A DNA stretch of 28,057 bases from CANJJB01 sp964449295 (GTDB lineage: Bacteria > Chlamydiota > Chlamydiia > Chlamydiales > Rhabdochlamydiaceae). This document shows positions 14,765 through 22,088 of the stretch, piece after piece. The translations under genes were made by a program, and so were the position numbers. The notes under the pieces are model-generated. The model did no database searches. It was not told the origin of the DNA and saw only the letters and a program-made list of their open reading frames with translations. The stretch is from assembly GCA_964449295.1 (NCBI GenBank), contig CAYUZN010000009.1, positions 1 through 28,057 on the forward strand, in the 5' to 3' direction. Positions within the stretch are counted from its first letter, which is position 1, and every line of letters starts with the position of its first letter.

Positions 14765-15175
14765 CTTCTCTTTCACAATCCAAAAATAGCCAGCAAGTCC
14801 AATCACAATCAAAGCGTTAAAACAGTGTTTATAAGGAAAATCTCTCTCTAAAGAAGATTTTTTAGGATTACGATGATTATACCAAACATTCCAAGAACTC
14901 CTCTCTTTCTGACTCAAAGCCTCTTGCGCCGAAGGAAGGTTGAAATAATAAGGTTTTGAAAAAATCATTTGTCCTTCCCACTCTTTTCCCTCTACAGAAA
15001 ATGTATAAAAAGCCTCAATAGCCACCTTTGAAGGAGAGTATTCAATCAGTTGCCACCTTGTCACTTGACAAGGAGCCTGCCTATCCAGCTGCCCATAAGA
15101 ATAAAGAGCAAGCCCCGCTACACAAGCAAACCACCCTGCCAGCAGTCCAATAATTATAAATAAGACCTTGAACAT
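14753..15175 (-). CDS. DUF3592-like membrane protein
   Basis: 140 residues with a hydrophobic helix at each end (FKVLFIIIGLLAGWFACVAGLAL and CFNALIVIGLAGYFWIV) and an extracytoplasmic domain of about 85 residues between them. The middle reads as DUF3592: CQVTRWQLIEYS at the start, the beta-strand block YTFSVEGKEWEGQMIF, and VWYNHRNPKKSSLERD near the second helix, matching the family's 'Y.Y.v.G..y.g' and 'v.y.p.np..s.l'. Function of the family is unknown. Shine-Dalgarno AGGGAG lies 2-3 nt before the ATG. The gene is divergent from rpsT (54 nt between the starts) and overlaps the CoiA-like gene at its 3' end by 12 nt. Confidence 0.65.
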   Translation of the reverse strand: MFKVLFIIIGLLAGWFACVAGLALYSYGQLDRQAPCQVTRWQLIEYSPSKVAIEAFYTFSVEGKEWEGQMIFSKPYYFNLPSAQEALSQKERSSWNVWYNHRNPKKSSLERDFPYKHCFNALIVIGLAGYFWIVKEKLMG

Positions 15176-15229
15176 AACTCCCTAAAACTAGTAGAATACA
15201 ACTCATCACTATTTATTTCAGGTTAATTT

Positions 15230-15526
15230 ATGTCAGAAGAAAAAAAAGCAGGCTCAGAAAAAACTCTCAAAAAAAGAACTCCTTCAGCCAAAAAGAGAGA
15301 TCTTCAAAATGAACGCAAAAAACTTCATAACCACGGCCTAAGAGCTAAAGTCAAAACAGCTCTACGCTCCTTTGAAGATTCTTTTTCCTCAGGCAATAAG
15401 GCAGACGCTAAAAAACACCTCGATCTCGTCTATAGTTTGATGGATAAAGGCGTCAAAACAAATCTCTTTAAGATGAATAAAGCCTCTAGAGTCAAATCAA
15501 GACTCTCGGCACGTCTTACTAAATAA
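15230..15526 (+). CDS. rpsT: 30S ribosomal protein S20
   Basis: 98 residues, very basic and helical. S20 features: KKRTPSAKKRDLQNERKKLH near the start, then NHGLRAKVKTALRSFEDSF and a C-terminal helix ending KGVKTNLFKMNKASRVKSRL. It binds 16S rRNA early in small-subunit assembly. The first 15 residues (acidic and lysine-rich) extend beyond the E. coli N-terminus. The start has only a weak AGG about 8 nt upstream. A hairpin follows the stop by 6 nt. The last 11 codons and this hairpin are repeated, with changes, after the methyltransferase gene at 16602-16671. Nearness to rpoD agrees with chlamydial gene order. Confidence 0.95.
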   Translation: MSEEKKAGSEKTLKKRTPSAKKRDLQNERKKLHNHGLRAKVKTALRSFEDSFSSGNKADAKKHLDLVYSLMDKGVKTNLFKMNKASRVKSRLSARLTK

Positions 15527-15563
15527 AGCTCAAAGCTCAGCCCTTTTTGCTGAGCTTATTCAT
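15494..15563 (+). repeat. Direct repeat copy 1: rpsT 3' end plus terminator
   Basis: 70 bp covering the last 11 codons of rpsT, its stop and hairpin. It aligns without gaps to 16602-16671 (offset 1108) with about 60 identical positions. Confidence 0.85.
15533..15557 (+). terminator. rpsT terminator hairpin
   Basis: AAGCTCAG (15533-15540) and CTGAGCTT (15550-15557) form a perfect 8-bp stem that can extend by a C-G pair. The tail is ATTCATTCTATATTTTTG, only moderately T-rich. Confidence 0.65.
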
Positions 15564-15640
15564 TCTATATTTTTGTCTGTGTATTTATTTAGACTTTTTT
15601 ATATATAAGTGATCATAAAAAACAAGATAGACGGTTTCGC

Positions 15641-16588
15641 ATGATTATGTTTAAATCAATTTTATTCTTACTTTTTGGAATTTTTGTCATGTCTTCAACC
15701 TCTGCTGAACCTCACTCAGCTCATCTTCTGTCTGCCAAACAACGGGGATTTTGGTGGAATCAAGATTACCTACAATTACTGACCACGCGTATAGATTTTT
15801 CAAAAGTTAGAACTGCGTTAGATGTCGGATGTGGAAAAGGAGAATGGACTTTTACAATTGCTAAGATCCTTCCAAAAGAGACCATCATTACAGGCATAGA
15901 TAAAGAAGTGCAATGGATTGAAAAAATTCAAGCACCTACATCTAACTTTATTTTTTCTGTAGCCGATGCTCATGCTTTACCATTTCCAGATCAAAGCTTT
16001 GATTTGGTCACCTGTCAAACACTTCTCATGCACGTTAACGATGTAGAGCAAGTTTTAAAAGAAATGATCCGAGTCTTAAAACCGAATGGTCTTTTAGTTT
16101 TAGTCGAGCCTAACAATACAGTTAACCTTTCTAGTTCTAATACTGTCCAACAAGCCTTATCTCTTGATGAAAATATTGACATCTTACGTTTTCATTTAAC
16201 TTGCCAAGAAGGGAAAAACCGCATAGGAGAAGGAGCTGATTCTATTGGATCTCATTTGGGATATCTTCTTTCAAATTATCAGATATCGATTCTCGGAACC
16301 TGGGTATCAGAAAAAATGATGATGCTCATTCCTCCCTATAAAGAAGAAGAACAGCAAGCACTCGTTACTTTTTGGAAAGAACGCACAGCAGAGAGCAATT
16401 ATTACGCATGGTCTAAAGAAAAGGCTAAAAAATATTTTCTCTCTATTACACCCAATGAATCTGAATTTAATCGATTATGGGAAGTGGTTAGCAAACTCAA
16501 CACAGAATATAGAACTCAAATCGATGAAAAAAGATTCGCTGGCGTTGTAGGCGGATTTCTGATTATGACTGTTGGAAGAAAAACATAA
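15641..16588 (+). CDS. SAM-dependent methyltransferase with an N-terminal signal peptide
   Basis: 315 residues. The C-terminal 280 or so are a class I (Methyltransf_11-type) SAM methyltransferase: motif I ALDVGCGKGEW at 59-69, an acidic loop GIDKE, VADAHALPFPDQSFDLVTCQ as motifs II/III, and MIRVLKPNGLLVLVEP as the post-motif strand. The first 22 residues are a clear Sec-type signal (FKSILFLLFGIFVMSSTSA with a possible cleavage before EPHS), unusual because SAM is cytoplasmic. The ATG could also be the third codon (15647). No strong Shine-Dalgarno is seen. The gene lies between two direct copies of the rpsT tail and terminator, which suggests a later insertion or duplication event. Substrate unknown; a protein delivered to the host is one possibility. 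Confidence 0.8.
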   Translation: MIMFKSILFLLFGIFVMSSTSAEPHSAHLLSAKQRGFWWNQDYLQLLTTRIDFSKVRTALDVGCGKGEWTFTIAKILPKETIITGIDKEVQWIEKIQAPTSNFIFSVADAHALPFPDQSFDLVTCQTLLMHVNDVEQVLKEMIRVLKPNGLLVLVEPNNTVNLSSSNTVQQALSLDENIDILRFHLTCQEGKNRIGEGADSIGSHLGYLLSNYQISILGTWVSEKMMMLIPPYKEEEQQALVTFWKERTAESNYYAWSKEKAKKYFLSITPNESEFNRLWEVVSKLNTEYRTQIDEKRFAGVVGGFLIMTVGRKT

Positions 16589-16601
16589 GCAACGGCATGC
16601 A

Positions 16602-16671
16602 AAATTAAGACTCTCTGCACGCATCGCTAAATAATTCTCAAAGCTCAGCGCTTTTTGCTGAGCTTATTTAT
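16602..16671 (+). repeat. Direct repeat copy 2: remnant rpsT 3' end plus terminator
   Basis: Reads in the S20 frame as K-L-R-L-S-A-R-I-A-K-stop, against K-S-R-L-S-A-R-L-T-K-stop in rpsT, followed by the same hairpin. Not part of any complete gene. Confidence 0.85.
16641..16665. terminator. Terminator hairpin shared by the convergent genes
   Basis: AAGCTCAG (16641-16648) and CTGAGCTT (16658-16665), a copy of the rpsT hairpin. It lies between the stops of the methyltransferase (+) and the 16677 gene (-) and could serve both. The tails (ATTTATC on plus, TGAGAATTATTT on minus) are modest. Confidence 0.55.
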
Positions 16672-16676
16672 CACCA

Positions 16677-18062
16677 TTAAAGAGCTCTAGCTGTAGCTCT
16701 ACTATTTGCTTCGCTTAAAAGATCAGGAAACTGTTTGCCTTGCTTTTGGCAATATTTACCAATAAGATTTCCAACCTTGTTAAAGGGAATTATCCCTGAA
16801 GTCTTTAACGTCTCTAAACCCTTAACAAACTGATCTTGCAACTCTATATTTCCTAAAGGCGCTTCTCCTGGAACTAATTCATCATATTTCATCAACTTAT
16901 CAAATAATGCCATACAATACGCTTGAGTCTCTTTGCGATTTATACTTATAAAGAAATTATCCCAAAACGAATATAGGTTGATGTTTGAAAATGCTGGAGT
17001 TCCACTTTTTTTCTTTTTGCTTCTATCTCTCCACCCCTCCAAGAATGTCTCACAAAGGTTAGGAAGCGAAGAAAAAATTACCATATATCCAATCACATTA
17101 GGCAACTCCCACGTTGAGAATTCTTCACCAGCTTTAATACTCTCCTGAACATTCTGTGCATTTAAGTAAAATAAATGAACCAATGATGCCATTAATCTCT
17201 TCTTACTTTCTTCTTCTATACACTCCATTTTATTTAAGAAATTTTTCTTGTTAGTGCTAGTTGTAAAAAGAAGTGGCAGATTTTGAGTGAATAGAAGCCC
17301 TTTGCCAGTTGTCAGCGATTTCTCTATGTCTTTCTTAAATAACTCGTCATCTAATTGAGAAAATAAATTACCTAACTGTTGGATCAATCCATCAGGAGCT
17401 TGTGCAAGATCAGGAACCAATTTTTTATCTATGAGCTCTTTCATAACAACGTAGCTTTGATTATTTAAACAACATCTCCAAACATCACAGAGAGCCTCTT
17501 GTGAAAGTTTTTCACCTACTACCCCTACATCATTTTCTAGTCTAGTCCAGAGTTGAAGGAAAAAATCGTCAACAAACCCATTTCCTGCACTCTTTTCTTG
17601 TTCTGCTAAAACTTTTAAAAGACAGGGAAGAACACTAGGCTTCAAATGTTTCTTTGTTTTCAATGCTGTCATTATTTGCTCAATCTGTTTCAGTATCGTT
17701 TCCCCAAAAACAATCTTCTTAGTATTACTATTGATGTTATACTCTATTTTAAACGCTTTTCTTATTTCAAATTCATCATCTTTTAGAGATTTTTTAACGT
17801 GAGTTTCAATTGCCTCCGCTTTCTTATGTAGAGAGGAAGCAAACACGTGATAGATCGCTTTTGCAAGTACTCCACCAACTAAAATGGCTACAGGCAAGCG
17901 CTGCAAAGCTGAAGGCACTAAACGTTTAGCAAAAGGGAAAGCTGCCGTGGCAATCCCAGATATAATAGACCAAGCGCAGAGTACGGTCTTAGGATAAGTG
18001 TTGAGCACAACAGCGTTTGTATTGAAAAAACCAACTCTTTGATACATCTGAGATATGTCCAT
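16677..18062 (-). CDS. Orphan protein with a paired hydrophobic segment (Inc-like topology possible)
   Basis: 461 residues from the ATG at 18062, chosen over an ATG at 18104 because AAGGAG lies 7 nt upstream of it. After about 25 residues come two neighbouring hydrophobic stretches, TVLCAWSIISGIATAAFPFA and LPVAILVGGVLAKAIYHVFA, separated by a short basic loop. This resembles the bilobed hydrophobic domain of chlamydial inclusion-membrane proteins. The remaining 380 residues are soluble, helix-rich and lysine-rich, with no motif I recognise (for example VVMKELIDKKLVPDLAQAPD, which looks like an ankyrin- or HEAT-like helix pair). It is preceded by the recD terminator and has its own upstream AT-rich region. 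A secreted effector or host-interaction role is inference only. Confidence 0.62.
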   Translation of the reverse strand: MDISQMYQRVGFFNTNAVVLNTYPKTVLCAWSIISGIATAAFPFAKRLVPSALQRLPVAILVGGVLAKAIYHVFASSLHKKAEAIETHVKKSLKDDEFEIRKAFKIEYNINSNTKKIVFGETILKQIEQIMTALKTKKHLKPSVLPCLLKVLAEQEKSAGNGFVDDFFLQLWTRLENDVGVVGEKLSQEALCDVWRCCLNNQSYVVMKELIDKKLVPDLAQAPDGLIQQLGNLFSQLDDELFKKDIEKSLTTGKGLLFTQNLPLLFTTSTNKKNFLNKMECIEEESKKRLMASLVHLFYLNAQNVQESIKAGEEFSTWELPNVIGYMVIFSSLPNLCETFLEGWRDRSKKKKSGTPAFSNINLYSFWDNFFISINRKETQAYCMALFDKLMKYDELVPGEAPLGNIELQDQFVKGLETLKTSGIIPFNKVGNLIGKYCQKQGKQFPDLLSEANSRATARAL

Positions 18063-18113
18063 CTGAGAACTCCTTATTATTAATTTTACAAAAAATTTTA
18101 TCATTTTTAGGGA

Positions 18114-18137
18114 TTAAAAACAAGCAACTTGGTTGCT
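18114..18137 (-). terminator. Intrinsic terminator downstream of recD
   Basis: On the minus strand AGCAAC (18137-18132), a 3-nt loop and GTTGCT (18128-18123) are followed by TGTTTTTAA. It starts about 16 nt after the recD stop and separates recD from the 18062 gene. Confidence 0.65.
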
Positions 18138-18152
18138 AATAATTATTTTAAT

Positions 18153-19640
18153 TTAAGGCAGCCGTCTGCTCAGGCCCGACTTTTTTCTAGAGAAATTAAC
18201 AAGTATTTTATTGAGGATATCAGGGGTGCTGCAAATGTGTATCTCATGCCGAGCACGGGTAACTCCTGTATAGAGAATCTCTCTTCCAAAGACCTCTGAG
18301 CCTGGGGGAAGAAAAAGAAGCACTTTATCAAATTCACTACCCTGACTTTTATGGACAGAGAGGCAATAAGCGTACTCATAAGGAGGCAGATTAAAAACAG
18401 GCAGCTTGCGCACTCCCCCATCTTTTTCAGGTATAAGCACATACGAAGCTTGCCCCTGTAAATAGACTAGGATTCCGGTGTCGCCATTATAGATGTTTTG
18501 GGTGTAATCGGTGCGTGTAAAGAGGATAGGAACTGAGAGAACTTGTCCTTTAGAGAGAGTGTGTATGTGATCAAAGATGCGCTGATTAATGGTTTTTACA
18601 CCTAAAGGGCCTTCACGGATGGAAGAGAGCATACGAAACGGCTCGAAGCCTTTGAGATCTGATGGTTCTTGCATTGAAGCTGGCAAAAAATTCTCTTCAG
18701 CTATTTTTAAAATGTCACACTCATTCAAACATGTGATTGTGTTTTTGCCCTCTTTGATGGCAGCTGCTAGATCCAAAATCTCTTTCCTGTCAGAGCGTAG
18801 TGAGCGTGTGAGATAAGCAGTTGGCAAATGACCTATGAGATCGGAGAAAATACTGCCCGATTCAACAGGAGGCAACTGATCGCCATCTCCCATTAAAACG
18901 ACTTTTGTGCCTTTTTGAACAGAGCTTAAAAAATAAGCAAAAAGACGAAGATCAATCATGGATGATTCATCGACAATGACAAGATCTGCTTGTAAAAATC
19001 CACCGTCTAACTTCAAATCTCTCTCTGATTTAATTCCCAAAATTGCATGCAGCGTGCCACACGTAGCCTCTGGATTTAACTGTTTTAATCTACTCGCAGC
19101 TTTTCCTGTAGGCGCTGTCAAAATAACATGGGCTTGCGTCCCCATCGATTGCACGAGTGCTTTTGCAACAAACGTTTTTCCCGTTCCAGGCCCTCCTGTA
19201 ATCAAAGAGAGTGGATGCGTCAGAACTAGACGAAGAGCTTCTTGTTGCTCTTCTGTCAGACCATCACTCATCATTGACAAAGGGATATTTTTAGGGCAGG
19301 TAGAAAGCCTATGAATAGTCTCTAAAACTTGCGTTTCATACGTCCAGTTCTTAGAGAGATAAAAAAGATTTCCTAGACGCACAACATGGGGCACTTGAGG
19401 AAGCTTTTTAGCTCCTTCTTGCACATACATTTGCCATATGAGTTTTTGTTCTTCTAATCCCTCTAAAGAAAAATCTTCTGTATCTAAACAGACATGCCCT
19501 TCTCTTGAAACTGCCATGAGTTGTGTAAGCAGCGCTCTTTCTTCGTCTGTTTGTACACCCACATGATCTGCAAAAAAAAGATCAATCGGATGAAGATATC
19601 GCTGGGCAAGAAGCTGTTTAAAGATAGGATTTAACAACAT
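18153..19640 (-). CDS. recD: Exodeoxyribonuclease V alpha subunit RecD
   Basis: 495 residues, shorter than E. coli RecD (about 608). 5'-3' helicase of the RecBCD complex, superfamily 1B. Motif I/Walker A is LITGGPGTGKTFVAKAL at about 147-163, and Ia is ILTAPTGKAASRL. Motif II is VIVDESSMID, with DE at 224-225, and III is VLMGDGDQLPPVESGSIFSD. The C-terminal helicase half has YCLSVHKSQGSEFDKVLLFL and YTGVTRARHEIHIC. The N-terminal domain LLAQRYLHPIDLFFADHV contacts RecC in E. coli. The ATG lies 5 nt after the stop of the upstream membrane protein, so the two share a transcript. An intrinsic terminator follows. RecD is separated from recB by about 2.4 kb holding two unrelated genes. Confidence 0.95.
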   Translation of the reverse strand: MLLNPIFKQLLAQRYLHPIDLFFADHVGVQTDEERALLTQLMAVSREGHVCLDTEDFSLEGLEEQKLIWQMYVQEGAKKLPQVPHVVRLGNLFYLSKNWTYETQVLETIHRLSTCPKNIPLSMMSDGLTEEQQEALRLVLTHPLSLITGGPGTGKTFVAKALVQSMGTQAHVILTAPTGKAASRLKQLNPEATCGTLHAILGIKSERDLKLDGGFLQADLVIVDESSMIDLRLFAYFLSSVQKGTKVVLMGDGDQLPPVESGSIFSDLIGHLPTAYLTRSLRSDRKEILDLAAAIKEGKNTITCLNECDILKIAEENFLPASMQEPSDLKGFEPFRMLSSIREGPLGVKTINQRIFDHIHTLSKGQVLSVPILFTRTDYTQNIYNGDTGILVYLQGQASYVLIPEKDGGVRKLPVFNLPPYEYAYCLSVHKSQGSEFDKVLLFLPPGSEVFGREILYTGVTRARHEIHICSTPDILNKILVNFSRKKSGLSRRLP

Positions 19641-19645
19641 ATCTC

Positions 19646-20455
19646 TTATTCAAATAATGAAACAATACCAAGGCTTGTGCTGCAGATTCCTACAAGAGCT
19701 ACACTAGCATGAACACTTGCATCAATAGGACAAGAGAGATTTTTGCTGAATCTCGCAAACCCTAAAATTAAGCTAGTCATAAGAATATTAGATGCCAGAA
19801 AACCCAACACTACATCGGGTGTTCCAGGCTTAGTCTCATCCTGCCTTAATCTAGAACTAACCACAGAAAAAAGAATCGTCAAAATAGCAGCAGAACTTAC
19901 AATTATAGCTTTGTTTTTCGTATCACTACCAATATGATTAAGAGCCACAAAAAATGTTTTAGCAAAATACGTGCTAGATAAAATCCATCCCATTTTTGCT
20001 AAATAATTTTTAACAAAACTACTCGCTCTTTTTGGGCTATCATTAAAATATAACTTTAGAGAGTGAAAACCTTCTATGACTAAAGGGGCTACAATCCAAG
20101 CCTTTGATGAATATAAGAAATTTATCTGAGAAAATTGCGATAGTTTAGCCAAAGCTTTTTCAGCTATAGAAGAAGTTCTTATGTTTACAGGAATAAAACT
20201 AGAAATGCTTTCATTGAATGTAAAGAGATAGGCAGCAGCTGCCATCACTTTTGTGATATAGCTAGATATATGAGCATCATTAAAACATTCTATCTGCCGT
20301 TTATCGTTTAAAGGAAGACGTGTTGACTGAGAATTATGAGCATTGTCCATGACGTCGAAAAAGAAATTAGCAAAAACTATACCAATTAACAACTGAGAAA
20401 CTGGTTTAATAAATGGATAGCTGGATAATCCATAAGCACCACGAATAACATTCAT
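19646..20455 (-). CDS. Multi-pass membrane protein of unknown family
   Basis: 269 residues with five or six hydrophobic segments: PVSQLLIGIVFANFFFDVM, ITKVMAAAAYLFTF, AWIVAPLVIEGFH, KAIIVSSAAILTILFSVV, DVVLGFLASNILMTSLILGF and SVALVGICSTSLGIVSLF. Loops are short and mostly polar. No transporter or enzyme motif is recognised. A full promoter (TTGTTT, 17 nt, TATAAT) and a Shine-Dalgarno AGGAG about 8 nt before the ATG show that it is a real, separately transcribed unit. recD begins 5 nt after its stop, so this gene heads a two-gene operon. The placement next to recD is probably incidental. A chlamydia-specific membrane or inclusion protein is possible. Confidence 0.65.
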   Translation of the reverse strand: MNVIRGAYGLSSYPFIKPVSQLLIGIVFANFFFDVMDNAHNSQSTRLPLNDKRQIECFNDAHISSYITKVMAAAAYLFTFNESISSFIPVNIRTSSIAEKALAKLSQFSQINFLYSSKAWIVAPLVIEGFHSLKLYFNDSPKRASSFVKNYLAKMGWILSSTYFAKTFFVALNHIGSDTKNKAIIVSSAAILTILFSVVSSRLRQDETKPGTPDVVLGFLASNILMTSLILGFARFSKNLSCPIDASVHASVALVGICSTSLGIVSLFE

Positions 20456-20482
20456 AATAAAATCTCCTAAAAATAAAGAGAA

Positions 20483-20511
20483 TTATAACCTAAATACACC
20501 ATTAAAACAAA
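20483..20511 (-). promoter_or_regulatory. Promoter of the 20455 gene and recD
   Basis: On the minus strand TTGTTT (20511-20506), a 17-nt spacer and a perfect TATAAT (20488-20483). The predicted start is near 20476, about 20 nt before the ATG, with AGGAG in between. The -35 box lies inside the last codons of the upstream ATPase gene. Confidence 0.6.
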
Positions 20512-21944
20512 ACATCAAGTGTGAGTTGTTGATCGATGACGCCTAGTGTATTTTCAGTCTCTTTGATTCCAAAAGGCGTAATCATTGTTAGAAAAACTGT
20601 TTTCTTAGTCCCTGTCACTTGTTGAAAAACCCTTTTTTTCCTTTCGAGATCGGCACAATAACTTTTACTGACTATAAATTCTTCTTTACAAAACTTGATT
20701 TCACATAGATTGATGCAATTATCTGCCCTATCGATAATAAGATCAATTTCTGCTCCTTCTATACGTTTAGAAGCTTTCTGCTTAAAGTAGCCTTCTTTTG
20801 TCATCACTCCACCTAATCCCAAAGCTTCTTTAATTTTACCGGCATGTTTGAGGCAAACATTTTCAAACGCATGTCCTGCCCAAACATGCCATAGTTGTGT
20901 CTGTGACATTTTGTTCCAATACTCGGCATCAAAATTTTTAAGTACACTGCCCTTGACACCCTCAATCCAATTCAAATAGAAAAGGGAATACTCATCCACA
21001 AGCCTAAACAAATGATTCTTAGAGCTCTTTCCAAAAGCTGGTATACTCATAATAAACCCTGCTTCTTCAAGTTCATGCAAAATATCGGTAGCTCCCCCTC
21101 CTTTTGTCATATGTGTAGCCTCTAAAAGCTCTTCTTTAGTCATGCCACAATGTTTTTTAGCTAAAACTCGCACGATAGCTATATGTTTGTCAGCAGAATT
21201 AAAAAGAGACTTGTATAATTTTGAGAATTCCGCAAATAAAAGACCTGCTGGAGAAAAACAAAGCTCATTGATTATTTGAGCAGGGGACTTAGCTGTAGGA
21301 ATGTTAGTCAGATACTTAGCAACTCCTCCAAGAGCCATGTAGATTTCCACGATCTGCTTTCTCTTTAACCTGACATCTTGACTTCCTAAAAACTGCTCAG
21401 TTTCAGAAAGAGTAAAAGCTTGCAATGGAATTTGAGCGCTCAACCTCCCATGAAGACCTCCCTTGTCGTTAATAATTTTTTTAATGATCCAATGCGCTGA
21501 TGAACCACAAACAATTAAAAAAACATTGGGAAGGCGAGATAAATGGCGATTCCAAAGATAATCCAAGGCAGATAAAAAACCTGATTTTGGAGACGCAAGC
21601 CAAGGAAGCTCATCTATGAATAAAACAAACTTAATTGAAGGTTTAATGTTCTGAATAAGTTCTTTAAGATATTTAAAAGCATCTGTCCAGGTATCAGGCT
21701 CATCTCTCTGATCAAATTGAGGAAATTTTGCGCTTAATTCGTTAAAAAAATTCCTTAATTGTTCTTTTTTGGGAGCTTTATTACTTCCTGTAATTTCTAG
21801 ACAAATCCCCTTATCTTTGAAAAACTCATGTATTAAAAATGTCTTGCCAATGCGACGTCTGCCATAGATAGCCAGAAATTCTGCTTTCTTTGAATGAAAA
21901 AGCTTCATTAAAATCGCTTGCTCTTTTTCTCTACCAACAATCAT
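20502..21944 (-). CDS. AAA+ ATPase with C-terminal DUF234/PD-(D/E)xK domain
   Basis: 480 residues. N-terminal ATPase of the archaeal-type STAND/AAA group: MIVGREKEQAIL, Walker A AIYGRRRIGKTFLIHEFF (about 26-40), Walker B FVLFIDELPWLA (Asp111, Glu112), and sensor VFLIVCGSSAHWIIKKIIND. A winged-helix region follows (MTKEELLEATHMTKGGGATD, ELEEAGFI). The C-terminal DUF234 part has WAGHAFENVCLKHAG and a nuclease-like core EIDLIIDRADNCINLCEIKF, with Asp401, Glu415 and Lys417. Members are widespread in archaea and patchy in bacteria, including intracellular symbionts, and their role is unresolved; many sit in mobile or defence-type contexts. The Shine-Dalgarno is weak. The gene lies between recB and the recD unit, just after a cluster of palindromes. 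Confidence 0.85.
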   Translation of the reverse strand: MIVGREKEQAILMKLFHSKKAEFLAIYGRRRIGKTFLIHEFFKDKGICLEITGSNKAPKKEQLRNFFNELSAKFPQFDQRDEPDTWTDAFKYLKELIQNIKPSIKFVLFIDELPWLASPKSGFLSALDYLWNRHLSRLPNVFLIVCGSSAHWIIKKIINDKGGLHGRLSAQIPLQAFTLSETEQFLGSQDVRLKRKQIVEIYMALGGVAKYLTNIPTAKSPAQIINELCFSPAGLLFAEFSKLYKSLFNSADKHIAIVRVLAKKHCGMTKEELLEATHMTKGGGATDILHELEEAGFIMSIPAFGKSSKNHLFRLVDEYSLFYLNWIEGVKGSVLKNFDAEYWNKMSQTQLWHVWAGHAFENVCLKHAGKIKEALGLGGVMTKEGYFKQKASKRIEGAEIDLIIDRADNCINLCEIKFCKEEFIVSKSYCADLERKKRVFQQVTGTKKTVFLTMITPFGIKETENTLGVIDQQLTLDVLF

Positions 21945-21965
21945 ATAGCTTCATATTAACATTTT

Positions 21966-22081
21966 GAGCGAAATATCGCAAGTATTTCGCCCTTTCTACA
22001 TAAAAATACCACTTAGGGCGAATTATCGATAGATAATCCGCCCTAAGTGCTTAAAAATAGGCGTTAGGGCGGAATATCGAT
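21966..22081. repeat. Cluster of five related palindromic units (GGGCGRAWTAT)
   Basis: Units related to TTAGGGCGRAWTATCGAT occur five times in about 115 bp. On the plus strand they are at about 21966-21978 (degenerate), 22013-22030 and 22063-22080. On the minus strand they are at about 21992-21981 and 22046-22032. They pair into two inverted repeats: GCGAAATA/TATTTCGC (21968-21975 with 21983-21990, perfect) and an 18-bp pair at 22010-22027 with 22032-22049 (one mismatch). The cluster fills nearly all of the gap between the recB stop and the ATPase start. Confidence 0.8.
22010..22049 (-). terminator. Probable recCB terminator hairpin
   Basis: CACTTAGGGCGRATTATC and its inverse form an 18-bp stem with a 4-nt loop. 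On the minus strand it lies 40 nt after the recB stop and is followed by GTATTTTTATG. The same stem is part of the palindrome cluster, so a binding-site role is possible. Confidence 0.55.
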
Positions 22082-22088
22082 TAAAATA

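Noticed and set aside
18063..18104. ATG at 18104 as the start of the orphan protein
   Set aside because: No Shine-Dalgarno there, while AAGGAG precedes the internal ATG at 18062.
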